50,349 nt of DNA from Desulfovibrionaceae bacterium (lineage in GTDB: Bacteria; Desulfobacterota; Desulfovibrionia; Desulfovibrionales; Desulfovibrionaceae): positions 1 through 50,349 of the forward strand of contig JAVHLG010000031.1 in the NCBI GenBank assembly GCA_031082225.1. The letters run 5' to 3'. The notes below the pieces were generated by a model, which was given only the letters and a program-made list of their open reading frames with translations, made no database searches and was not told where the DNA came from. The position numbers and the translations under genes are program-made. Below, piece after piece: positions 41,024 through 50,349 of this stretch. How positions within the stretch are numbered: position 1 is the first letter of the stretch; each line of letters opens with the position of its first letter.

Positions 41024-41713
41024 ATGGATGACTGCGTGCCGCAAAGACAGAGGAAAATCAACGCCGTGGTGTTCGATTTCGACGGCACCCTGGCCCATCT
41101 GGTGCTCGATTTCGAGGCCATGAAGCGCCGGGTGGCGGATATCGCCGCCAGGTGGCTGCCCATGCGCCCCAAACCCGACGGCTTGCCCGCCCTGGAATGG
41201 ATCGCGGCCCTGCGCCGGGACGTGGAGGCCGTTTCCCCCGGAAACGGCGCGGCGTTTTTCCAGGCCGCCCATGACGATGTCCAGGCCATGGAGGTCGCGG
41301 CCGCCGCGCACGGGGGGCTTTTCCCCTTCACCCGGGACATGCTGGCGCAACTCTCCAGGCGCGGGGTGGGCACGGCCATCATCACCCGCAACTGCGCCGC
41401 CGCCGTGGCCATGGTCTTTCCCGACGCAGCCGACTATTGCCGGGCGGTGCTGGCCCGGGAGGCCGTGCCCCGGGTCAAGCCCGATCCCGGACACCTGCTG
41501 GCGGCCCTGGACCTGTTGCAGGCCTCGCCCGGAGAGGCGCTCATGGTGGGGGATCATCCCCTGGATGTGGAGACCGGCCGCCTGGCCGGAACGCGTACGG
41601 CCGGGGTGGCCAGCGGACGGATGTCCCAGGAGGAGCTGGCCCGGGCCGGGGCCGACCACACCGCCGCCGACGCCCGGGAATTGATGGACGCCCTGTTCGG
41701 GGAAAAGGCATGA
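41024..41713 (+). CDS. HAD-superfamily hydrolase
   Basis: A 229-residue phosphatase-like protein with all HAD motifs: FDFDGTLAH (nucleophile D18, acid D20), AIITRNC (motif II), RVKPDP (Lys motif) and MVGDHPLDVETGRLAGTRT (motif IV). The cap is of the phosphoglycolate-phosphatase type. ATG 41024 lacks a ribosome site; GTG 41066 with AGAGG upstream is an alternative that would put the catalytic strand right at the N-terminus. Its stop overlaps the next start as ATGA. The substrate is unknown. Confidence 0.85.
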   Translation: MDDCVPQRQRKINAVVFDFDGTLAHLVLDFEAMKRRVADIAARWLPMRPKPDGLPALEWIAALRRDVEAVSPGNGAAFFQAAHDDVQAMEVAAAAHGGLFPFTRDMLAQLSRRGVGTAIITRNCAAAVAMVFPDAADYCRAVLAREAVPRVKPDPGHLLAALDLLQASPGEALMVGDHPLDVETGRLAGTRTAGVASGRMSQEELARAGADHTAADARELMDALFGEKA

Positions 41714-42219
41714 AGCCGCTTCTGGTCGGTCTGGCGGCGTTGCTGGTTCTTGCGGCCTGCGCCCCCCCGCCGCCGCCTGCGCCGCATTACGCATCGGCCG
41801 ACGAAAAGAGCATCGAGGCCCTGGCCGAGGCCTACGTGGCGGCCTGGAACGCCCGGGAGGAAAAGGCCATCCTGCGCCTGTACGCCGCCGACGCCCGCAT
41901 GGTCGCCCGGCTGGTCCACGACCACAAGGTGCTTCGCAAAAAGGATCTGGCCGCCAACCTGGCCTACATCCTCAGGGAGCAGGCCCGGGCCGGGCTCATG
42001 CTTGAACTGCAAAAGCCCCTGCAGGTGGTGGTCAAGGGCGAGACGGCCACGGCAAAGGCCCTGTTGCGCCTGTCCTACACGAACCAGGGGCGGGCCGTGG
42101 CCATCCTGGTGGACCAGGAGCTGGCGCTTCGCCGGGAGCAGTATTTCTGGCGCATCGTGCGCGAGCATCCCAATCCCGTGGGCGCGGTCACGCCGGAGGC
42201 TCCGCTCCCCTCTCCATGA
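41710..42219 (+). CDS. small lipoprotein with NTF2/SnoaL-like domain
   Basis: A 169-residue lipoprotein (lipobox LAAC, Cys17). After a Pro-rich linker, SIEALAEAYVAAWNAREEKAILRLYAADARM is the first part of an NTF2-like fold, with the strand pattern LSYTNQGRAVAILVDQELALRRE, YFWRIVRE at the end. Such domains bind small ligands or form dimers. It overlaps the HAD stop (ATGA), so the two are translated together. Its 3' end overlaps the convergent methyltransferase by 32 bp. No function is assigned. Confidence 0.85.
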   Translation: MKPLLVGLAALLVLAACAPPPPPAPHYASADEKSIEALAEAYVAAWNAREEKAILRLYAADARMVARLVHDHKVLRKKDLAANLAYILREQARAGLMLELQKPLQVVVKGETATAKALLRLSYTNQGRAVAILVDQELALRREQYFWRIVREHPNPVGAVTPEAPLPSP

Positions 42220-42862
42220 TCGCCAGGGCCGCGTTGCCGATGAGAAACCGCCCGGCCAGGCGTACCGGGCATTCGGGGCAGGCCCCGGCCAGAAAGCCCG
42301 GCAGGCCGCCCCGGATCATGAATTGCCGATAATTCCCGAAATGCCTCGCCCCGGCCGACCATTCGGCCGCGAGCACCCCCAGCCGGGCCGCCCGGGCCAA
42401 GCCCGTGCCGGGGGGAACGTAGTCCGCCACCGTCACCAGCCCGCCCGGCCGCACCACCCGCCACATCTCGGAAAACAGGCGCACCGCCTCGTCCCAGGGC
42501 ATCTCGTGCAGGGACAGGGCCGCCACCGCCAAATCAAAGGACGCCTCGGGAAGCTCCAGGCTGGTCGCATCCATGCGCGCAAAGCGCGGCCCCGCCCCGC
42601 CGGGAACCGCGACTCCCCGGGGCGGGGATTCGGCCCGGGCCAGCATGGACGGCGACAGGTCCACGCCCAGCGTTTCCACTCCCACGGCGGCCAGCATCCA
42701 GGCCTGGCGGCCGGTGCCGCAGCACAGGTCCACGGCCCGCCGCGCCCCGGTGCTCTGGGCCAGACGGCACACGGCCAGGCGCATGGGGTCGAGGAAGGGC
42801 GCGGTGACCAGATCGTAGATCGGGGCCATGCGGGCATAGGGGTCGTGCGTGTGGTGTTTCAT
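42188..42862 (-). CDS. UbiE/COQ5-like SAM methyltransferase
   Basis: A 224-residue enzyme with RMAPIYDLVTAPFLDPMRL (the UbiE-type lead-in), AVDLCCGTGRQAWML (motif I), GVDLSPSMLARAE (motif II), LSLHEMP and RVVRPGGLVTVADYV (motifs IV-V). It could methylate a quinone or another small aromatic, or act as a generic methyltransferase; the resemblance to UbiE is only partial. The ribosome site before ATG 42862 is weak. It overlaps the 3' end of the lipoprotein gene. An 85-bp repeat copy starts 15 bp before its start codon. Confidence 0.82.
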   Translation of the reverse strand: MKHHTHDPYARMAPIYDLVTAPFLDPMRLAVCRLAQSTGARRAVDLCCGTGRQAWMLAAVGVETLGVDLSPSMLARAESPPRGVAVPGGAGPRFARMDATSLELPEASFDLAVAALSLHEMPWDEAVRLFSEMWRVVRPGGLVTVADYVPPGTGLARAARLGVLAAEWSAGARHFGNYRQFMIRGGLPGFLAGACPECPVRLAGRFLIGNAALAIMERGAEPPA

Positions 42863-42876
42863 AAAGCCGCAACTGT

Positions 42877-42962
42877 TTCATTCGATGGAGGGCCAAGAGT
42901 CCAGAGGACTTCGCGGTCGCCATGACTTCCATGGAATGCGTTCGTATGTGCAAAAACGTGAC
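42877..42962. repeat. 85-bp diverged direct repeat, copy A
   Basis: Aligns to copy B (44114-44198) in the same orientation with about 70 of 86 positions identical and one 1-bp gap. Both copies run from TTCATTCG to CGTGAC. Together they flank the methyltransferase of 43217-43963. On the minus strand each ends in a similar short frame with stop (DSW-x-S-x-E-stop). Confidence 0.75.
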
Positions 42963-43216
42963 ACCAGTCTTGGGCGGTGGCCGTTTAGCATATCTCGCGA
43001 AATACCGTATTTTATCGCTTCGAGGTGACATGGCCCCATGAAACCGCAGCGTCCTTTCAGTCGCCGGACATCACTTCAAAACCGTATCCGGCGGGAGAAT
43101 GCATTTTTTTAAGAATGTTCCGTCATTCAATAGAAACGCACACGTCAACCAGTCGCCGCGTGTCGCTTAGCCGCCCCAGGCCTTGGCACTTCGCCGGATA
43201 TCAAAGCGGCCTGACA
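42963..43216. other. gene-free sequence inside the repeat-flanked segment
   Basis: No gene. The sequence is less GC-rich than the flanks, with a T-run at 43106-43112. It lies downstream of the inserted methyltransferase. Confidence 0.5.
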
Positions 43217-43963
43217 TCACCGCGCCATCAGCGCGAACACGCCCCAGCCAAGGTATTCACGCGTGTACGCGGCGTAGCGCTTTGGTTCCACGGTCAGCCT
43301 GGCCCGAACATCCTTCGCGAAGTCGTCGTCGGGATTCGCTTCAAGCCATCGGCGCATGGTGAGCCACTTGGCCGCCTCGTACCTGTCCCAGCCTTCCTGG
43401 TCCGCCAGGACCATTTCCACCACGTCGTAGTCGAGGTCGTCGAAAGAGGCGAGAAGTTCCGGGAGCATGAGAAAATCGGAAATGGAGTCGGCAAGGCATC
43501 CCTTGGCGACGTCTTCCGTCGGGGGCAACTGCAGCCAGTAGGGCTCGCCGATGAGGATGATTCCGTTGGCGTCGAGGCTCTTCGCCAAAAGCTCGATGGT
43601 GCCGGAGACTCCCCCACCGATCCATGTGGCGCCGAGACAGGCCGCCACGCCAACCTTCTCCTCGGCCACGTAGCCGGCAGCGTCGCCGTGGATGAACTCG
43701 ACCCGATCGGCGACGCCGAGTTGTTGCGCGCGGAGTTTCGCGTGCTCGCCAAACAACTGGCTCATGTCGATGCCGACCCCGGTGATGCCGTAATCGCGTG
43801 CCCAGGTGCACAGCATCTCGCCCGAACCGCTGCCGAGATCGAGCACACGAGTCCCCGGTTCCAGGCGCAACGCCGCGCCGAGCGTGGCGAGTTTGTGGGG
43901 TGTGAACGGGTTATGGATGCGGTGAGCACTTTCGGTGATGCTGAAGATGCGTGGGATATCCAA
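43217..43963 (-). CDS. SAM methyltransferase in a repeat-flanked segment
   Basis: A 248-residue enzyme of class I: LDIPRIFSITESAHRIHNPF at the front, RVLDLGSGSGEMLC (motif I), GVGIDMSQLFGEHAK (motif II), then DRVEFIHGDAAGY. TTG 43963 was chosen because AAAGGAG lies 8 bases upstream and the product then starts with the conserved DIPRIF part; an ATG at 44005 is further out without a site. Its composition is less GC-rich than malQ and the UbiE-like gene at either side. Direct repeats A and B flank the segment, so I infer horizontal gain. The substrate is unknown. Confidence 0.82.
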   Translation of the reverse strand: MDIPRIFSITESAHRIHNPFTPHKLATLGAALRLEPGTRVLDLGSGSGEMLCTWARDYGITGVGIDMSQLFGEHAKLRAQQLGVADRVEFIHGDAAGYVAEEKVGVAACLGATWIGGGVSGTIELLAKSLDANGIILIGEPYWLQLPPTEDVAKGCLADSISDFLMLPELLASFDDLDYDVVEMVLADQEGWDRYEAAKWLTMRRWLEANPDDDFAKDVRARLTVEPKRYAAYTREYLGWGVFALMAR

Positions 43964-44113
43964 TGCAGGAACTCCTTTGCCTACGTTATGCAACATATGG
44001 AACACAGTATCATCGGCTGCATGGGTACTGTGGAATGGATGTCATTGACTGATCTAGACAACAAAGGCGTATCAAGATGTTGTATTTCACGCGTGGCGTT
44101 CCATCAAGACGCA

Positions 44114-44198
44114 TTCATTCGACTGAGAGCCAAGAGTCCATACGACTTTGTGGACGCCATGGCTTCACGCGAATGCGTTCGTCTTTGCAAAACGTGAC
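44114..44198. repeat. 85-bp diverged direct repeat, copy B
   Basis: Second copy of the repeat described at 42877-42962 (about 81 percent identity). It ends 7 bp before the malQ stop codon. Confidence 0.75.
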
Positions 44199-44205
44199 GC
44201 TCGCG

Positions 44206-45708
44206 TCAGTGATTTCGCCCGTAGAGCCCCGTCACGTAGGCCAGAAACGCCGCCAGGCCGTCGGTCAGGCGCTGTTCGTCCACCCGCCAGGACCAGTTGC
44301 CCTTGGCCACGGACGGCGTGTTCATGCGCGCCTCCCCGCCCAGGGAAAGGATGTCCTGCATGGGCAGGATGGCCGTGCGGCCCACGCTGGCCATGGCCAG
44401 CCGGATCATGATCCAGGGGGCCTCCAGGGCGCCGAATTCGCGGCCCAGATAGTCGAAAAGGACGCGGCGTCCCGCCTCCCCGGCCTCGGACTCGAACCAG
44501 GCCCGGGTGGTGGTGTTGTCGTGGGTGCCCGTATAGACCACGCTTGACGCCTCGTGGTTGTGCGGCGCGTCGCGGTTGTCCGCGATGTCCGGGCCAAAGG
44601 CGAACTGCAGGATCTTCATGCCCGGAAATTCAAAACGGTCCTTGAGTTCGCGCACCTCGGCGGTGATGACCCCCAGATCCTCGGCGATGATCGGCAGGGT
44701 CGGGAAGCGGTGCAAAAGCTCCCGGAAAAGGGCCATGCCCGGGGCCTTGACCCACTGGCCGTTGACCGCCGTCTCTTCCTCGGCCGGAATCTCCCAGTAG
44801 GCCTCAAATCCCCGGAAATGGTCCAGCCGGATGAAGTCGTAGAGCCGAAAGGCATGGCCCATGCGCCTCGTCCACCAGGCGAACCGGGTGGCCTCGTGGA
44901 TGGGCCAGTCGTAGACGGGGTTTCCCCAGCGCTGGCCCGTGGCGCTGAAATAGTCCGGCGGCACCCCGGCCACGAAAATAGGCTGCCCCTCGGCGTCGAG
45001 CTTGAAAAGCCCCTGGTTGGACCATACGTCGGCGCTGTCCTGGGTCACGTAGATGGGGGCGTCGCCGATGATCAGGACGTTGTTGTCCGCTGCATAGCGG
45101 CGCACGTCCCGCCACTGCCTGGCCAAAAGATACTGCACGAAGGCCACGAAGCGCATGTCCCCGGCCCGCTCCCGGCGCACGGCCTCCAGGGCGGCCGCGT
45201 CCCTGGTCCGCAGCTCCCGGGGCCAGCCCGTCCATTCCTGGCCGCCGCGCGCGTCCTTGATGGCCCGGAAAAGCGCGTATTCCTCCAGCCAGAAGGCGTT
45301 TTCGGCCACAAAGTCCGCAAACCACGGATCGTCCCCAAGCCTCTGACGACATCGCCCGAAGGCCAGACGCAAAAGCCCTGTCTTGAAGGCCTCGGCCCGG
45401 TCGTAGTCGGCCACAAGCGGATCGCCCTGGACGAATCCCTCGATCTCGCCGGGCTCCAGGTAGCCGTCCTCCACCATCTTTTCCGGGCTTATCAGCACGG
45501 GATTTAAGGCAAAGGCCGAGTCGCCGCTGTAGGGCGAGTTGCCGATAAAGGTCGAGGTGGGTGTGAGCGGCAGGATCTGCCAGTAGGACTGGGCCGAGCG
45601 GGCGCAAAAATCGATGAACCGGCGGCTGGCCGGGCCGAAGTCCCCCACGCCGAACCGCGACGGCAGGGACGTGACATGCAGCAGGATGCCGCTGCCTCTG
45701 CGTTTCAT
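44206..45708 (-). CDS. malQ: 4-alpha-glucanotransferase (amylomaltase)
   Basis: A GH77 enzyme that moves maltodextrin units between chains; cytosolic, in glycogen or maltodextrin use. The catalytic residues are visible: nucleophile D296 in RLDHFRGF, acid/base E343 in AEDLG, and D397 in GTHDNTTTR. The start LLHVTSLPSRFGVGDFG and the PLTPTSTFIGNSPYSGDSAFA loop are typical. At 500 residues it is a full-length bacterial type. Start ATG 45708 has GGAGG. It is monocistronic. Confidence 0.95.
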   Translation of the reverse strand: MKRRGSGILLHVTSLPSRFGVGDFGPASRRFIDFCARSAQSYWQILPLTPTSTFIGNSPYSGDSAFALNPVLISPEKMVEDGYLEPGEIEGFVQGDPLVADYDRAEAFKTGLLRLAFGRCRQRLGDDPWFADFVAENAFWLEEYALFRAIKDARGGQEWTGWPRELRTRDAAALEAVRRERAGDMRFVAFVQYLLARQWRDVRRYAADNNVLIIGDAPIYVTQDSADVWSNQGLFKLDAEGQPIFVAGVPPDYFSATGQRWGNPVYDWPIHEATRFAWWTRRMGHAFRLYDFIRLDHFRGFEAYWEIPAEEETAVNGQWVKAPGMALFRELLHRFPTLPIIAEDLGVITAEVRELKDRFEFPGMKILQFAFGPDIADNRDAPHNHEASSVVYTGTHDNTTTRAWFESEAGEAGRRVLFDYLGREFGALEAPWIMIRLAMASVGRTAILPMQDILSLGGEARMNTPSVAKGNWSWRVDEQRLTDGLAAFLAYVTGLYGRNH

Positions 45709-45790
45709 GATGCCTCCGGAAAATGGTCTGCCGCCAGTCTACCCGGGGAACGGGCCGGGGGCAATGCCCGCGCCACGGTTCCCTTGGCCC

Positions 45791-45829
45791 CCAGGTGATC
45801 GGTCAATTTGTGTGCTACCTAAATCGGTC
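45791..45829 (+). repeat. degenerate 39-nt repeat, possible IS end
   Basis: Matches 21939-21977 (opposite strand) at 33 of 39 positions. It includes two near-copies of ATCGGTCA, one at each end. It lies in a gene-free stretch upstream of malQ. Confidence 0.6.
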
Positions 45830-46179
45830 ATTTCCATTTGTCATTGACATGCCCGCGCCGCTCCTCCAGAGCCGGGCCTTCAGCGCCAAGTCTGGACCGC
45901 CGCCTCACCGCCGGGTCCGCACCAGTCCGACCATCGGGCCTGTTTTAGGCCGCCGCCATGCCTGCCCCCGCCGGTCTGACGATGACACCCGTGACGCCAG
46001 CCGCCCGAGTCCCGGTTTCATGCCGCGTTACTGTCCACGCTCGCCCACCCGGGTTCCCGTCCGCACCCAGGCGCCCCCGCCCCTGCCCGGGAACATCTGG
46101 CGAAGCGCCCCGGCCGGGTGTAGTATCCGGCCATCATGGGCCGATCCCCGCCCCGAGGACGGGAAATCGTTTGATATGC

Positions 46180-46207
46180 TTGACGGAATTTCGGCCAGCC
46201 TTATTAT
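46180..46207 (+). promoter_or_regulatory. promoter of the cbpA-cbpM-clpB operon
   Basis: TTGACG (46180-46185), 16 bp, then TATTAT (46202-46207), 50 bp before the cbpA start. It looks like a vegetative promoter; I see no CIRCE element and no clear sigma-32 -10 (CCCCAT). Confidence 0.6.
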
Positions 46208-46256
46208 GTAAACTTGCCGGGACGCACGGCCGGAAAAAAGGGGAGAAAAAGTCGCC

Positions 46257-47273
46257 ATGAGCGTGGAATACAAGGACTATTACAAGCTTCTGGGCGTGAC
46301 CAAGGCCGCCAGCCAGGAGGAACTCTCCAAGGCGTTCAAAAAGCTTGCCCGCAAGCACCACCCCGACCTCAACCCCAACAACCCCGACGCGGAGAAAAAT
46401 TTCAAGGAAATCAACGAGGCCTACGAGGTCCTGAAAGACCCCGAAAAGCGCAAGCTCTACGATTCCCTGGGCCCCAACTGGAAGGACGGCCAGAACTTCC
46501 AGCCGCCGCCGGGATACGGCAACGCCCACTTCCATTTCGGCGGCGCAGGCGGCGGCCCCGGAGGCCAGCAGTTCGACGCCGGATCGTTTAGCGACTTCTT
46601 CGAGACCCTGTTCGGCGGGGCCGCCGGGGGCGGGGCGCGGTTTCGCGACGCCTCGGGGTTTTCCGCAGGCGGGGGCGGCTTCAGCGGGTTCTCGCGCGGG
46701 GCCGCACGCGGCCCGTCACGCGGCCAGGACGTCACCGCCACCCTGGAGCTGACCCTGGAGGAGGCCTACCAGGGCGGCTCCAAGGCCTTAAGCCTCCAGG
46801 AGCAGACCATCCGGCCCGACGGCTCCCCGGCCATGCAGACCAAGACCTTAAACGTGAACATCCCGGCCGGGGTGCGCGAGGGGGCCAAGATCCGCCTGTC
46901 AGGCCAGGGCAATCCCGGCGCAGGCGGCGGTCGGCCCGGGGATCTGTACCTCAAGGTGCGCATCCTGCCCCATGCCCTGTTCAAGCTCGAAGAGCACAAC
47001 GTGGTCCTGGATCTGCCCCTGGCCCCGTGGGAGGCGGCCCTGGGGGCCACGGTGCGGGTGCCCACCCTGGACGGTCACGTGGACCTCAACATCCCGCCGG
47101 GCCTTAGCAGCGGCAAAAAGCTGCGCATCCCCGGCAAGGGCCTGGGCGGCAAGACCCGGGCCGACCAACTGGTGCGGATCATGATCCAGGCACCGCCCGC
47201 GCCCACGGATCAGGAGCGCAAGCTGTGGGAAAAGCTGGCCAAGGTCTCGACCTTTTCGCCGCGAACCTTCTAG
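46257..47273 (+). CDS. cbpA: CbpA-type DnaJ co-chaperone
   Basis: A 338-residue class B J-protein. The J domain (1-70) has the catalytic HPD at 35-37 and [17 protein letters not shown]; a Gly/Phe-rich linker of about 80 residues follows, with several FGG and GGG repeats; no zinc-finger repeats; then two substrate-binding domains (about 155-320) with a [12 protein letters not shown] block. It stimulates DnaK ATPase and delivers unfolded proteins. Start ATG 46257 has GGGGAG upstream. It is the first gene of an operon with its regulator cbpM and the disaggregase clpB. Confidence 0.94.
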   Translation: MSVEYKDYYKLLGVTKAASQEELSKAFKKLARKHHPDLNPNNPDAEKNFKEINEAYEVLKDPEKRKLYDSLGPNWKDGQNFQPPPGYGNAHFHFGGAGGGPGGQQFDAGSFSDFFETLFGGAAGGGARFRDASGFSAGGGGFSGFSRGAARGPSRGQDVTATLELTLEEAYQGGSKALSLQEQTIRPDGSPAMQTKTLNVNIPAGVREGAKIRLSGQGNPGAGGGRPGDLYLKVRILPHALFKLEEHNVVLDLPLAPWEAALGATVRVPTLDGHVDLNIPPGLSSGKKLRIPGKGLGGKTRADQLVRIMIQAPPAPTDQERKLWEKLAKVSTFSPRTF

Positions 47274-47288
47274 GCCCCCGGAGACGCC

Positions 47289-47603
47289 ATGGACATCACC
47301 CACGTCATACACGCCGAGGCGCCTGCGCGCTCGGGGCACATCACCTGGACCGAGGTCATCGATCTGACCGGCCTGCACCCCTCCACCCTGGGCGAACTCA
47401 TTGACCTGGGCTGGATCACGCCGGTGGTCATCCGGGACGAATCCTTTCTCTTCAAGCCCGGGGACATCTACCGCCTGCGCAAGCTGGACCGCATCGTGCG
47501 CGATTTCGAACTGCCGCTACTCGGGGCGAGCATCATCGTCGATCTCTTGGAGCGCATCGAATACCTGGAAAACAAGGTGCGCGAGCTGGACCGTCTGTTG
47601 TGA
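47289..47603 (+). CDS. cbpM: CbpM chaperone modulator
   Basis: A 104-residue MerR-like protein without DNA-binding wing features. WTEVIDLTGLHPSTLGELIDLGWITPV and DIYRLRKLDRIVRDFELPL are the family pattern, ending in a leucine-rich coiled coil. CbpM binds the J domain of CbpA and inhibits it. It starts 15 bp after cbpA. The operon order supports the call. Confidence 0.88.
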   Translation: MDITHVIHAEAPARSGHITWTEVIDLTGLHPSTLGELIDLGWITPVVIRDESFLFKPGDIYRLRKLDRIVRDFELPLLGASIIVDLLERIEYLENKVRELDRLL

Positions 47604-47664
47604 CCGGAAGGGAGAGCCGTCCCGGCCATGCCGGACAGAATCTTTCTGAAAGGAGCAATCGAAT

Positions 47665-50265
<2,601 letters not shown>

Positions 50266-50320
50266 ACAAAGAACCGGGGCGGCTGCCCCGCCCTGCCGCC
50301 GGGGCTGCCGCCCCGGACCC

Positions 50321-50349
50321 CGCCCGGGGGAAATGATTTCCCCCGGGCG
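50321..50349 (+). terminator. terminator-like hairpin after clpB
   Basis: 14-bp perfect stem (CGCCCGGGGGAAAT and ATTTCCCCCGGGCG) with a one-base centre, at the end of the window and 55 bp past the clpB stop. The A/T core is inside the stem, as in the hairpin at 111-150. Confidence 0.6.

Larger units (their letters stand above)
45709..46256. other. gene-free region between malQ and the chaperone operon
   Basis: About 550 bp without supported genes. It holds a repeat copy (45791-45829) and the promoter of the heat-shock operon (46180-46207). The middle part has no visible structure. Confidence 0.5.

Noticed and set aside
40049-41713. A long plus-strand frame over the flavoprotein and HAD genes
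   Set aside because: The first 975 bp are antisense to the flavoprotein with low-complexity Gly/Pro/His composition. Protein-like sequence starts at 41024.
46180-46256. Possible sigma-32 or CIRCE control of the chaperone operon
   Set aside because: No TTAGCACTC repeat and no CCCCAT-type -10. The visible promoter is of the vegetative type.

Overview
The window looks like chromosome of a GC-rich, Gram-negative sulfate-reducer-type deltaproteobacterium (Desulfovibrio/Desulfovibrionales-like; inferred from gene content and style, not from a marker gene). The signs are long GC stems with internal U/A tracts as terminators, a sigma-54 promoter, many lipoproteins and secreted envelope proteins, a hisC-cmk pair and a cbpA-cbpM-clpB heat-shock unit. 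No rRNA, CRISPR array, prophage or intact IS element was seen.

Layout. 1-9.3 kb: a Csd4/M99-type murein carboxypeptidase, a small unknown gene, hisC-cmk, a universal stress protein, an unknown gene behind a well-formed sigma-54 promoter, an RNA 2',3'-cyclic phosphodiesterase, and an AlgI/AlgJ-type O-acetylation pair. 9.7-10.4 kb: a methyltransferase. 10.4-17.4 kb (minus strand): eight consecutive exported proteins resembling the FlgO/FlgP/FlgT-LPP20-CsgG group of envelope proteins. Its last four genes are a tandem duplication of one two-gene unit. 18.0-19.8 kb: pyrF, a MerR-type regulator, and tRNA-Leu(CAG) with promoter and terminator. 19.8-22.4 kb: a less GC-rich, gene-poor stretch with one exported GH64/thaumatin-like protein and a degenerate repeat. 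22.5-27.1 kb: an eight-gene operon made of an ArsR regulator with its operator, an ArsP/DUF318 permease with a second copy of the operator, a DGC-domain protein, two thioredoxins, CcdA, a rhodanese and a MauE/DoxX protein. 27.3-37.0 kb: a large methyltransferase with a kinase-like tail, a DUF389 membrane protein, a dikinase-like protein lacking the usual C-terminal barrel, and a PreP-type M16 peptidase. 37.5-42.9 kb: a vWA-OmpA protein and a LysM protein ending at a bidirectional terminator, a geranylgeranyl-reductase-type flavoprotein, a HAD phosphatase, a lipoprotein and a UbiE-like methyltransferase. 42.9-44.2 kb: a second methyltransferase with a TTG start, flanked by diverged 85-bp direct repeats. 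44.2-50.3 kb: malQ, then cbpA-cbpM-clpB.

Most interesting units. First, the eight-gene envelope cluster (10.4-17.4 kb) with its duplicated secreted pair; I infer an outer-membrane or flagellar-disk-like assembly, but no flagellar gene is nearby. Second, the ArsR-controlled export and thiol-redox operon, whose regulator sites can be read directly: one palindrome in front of the regulator and a more perfect copy in front of the permease. In this model the permease exports a thiophilic metal(loid) or its thiol adduct, while CcdA, the thioredoxins, the rhodanese and the MauE-like protein supply reducing equivalents or handle sulfane sulfur outside the membrane. Third, several mobile-element scars: a 39-nt repeat shared by two gene-free regions, and the 85-bp repeats around the extra methyltransferase.
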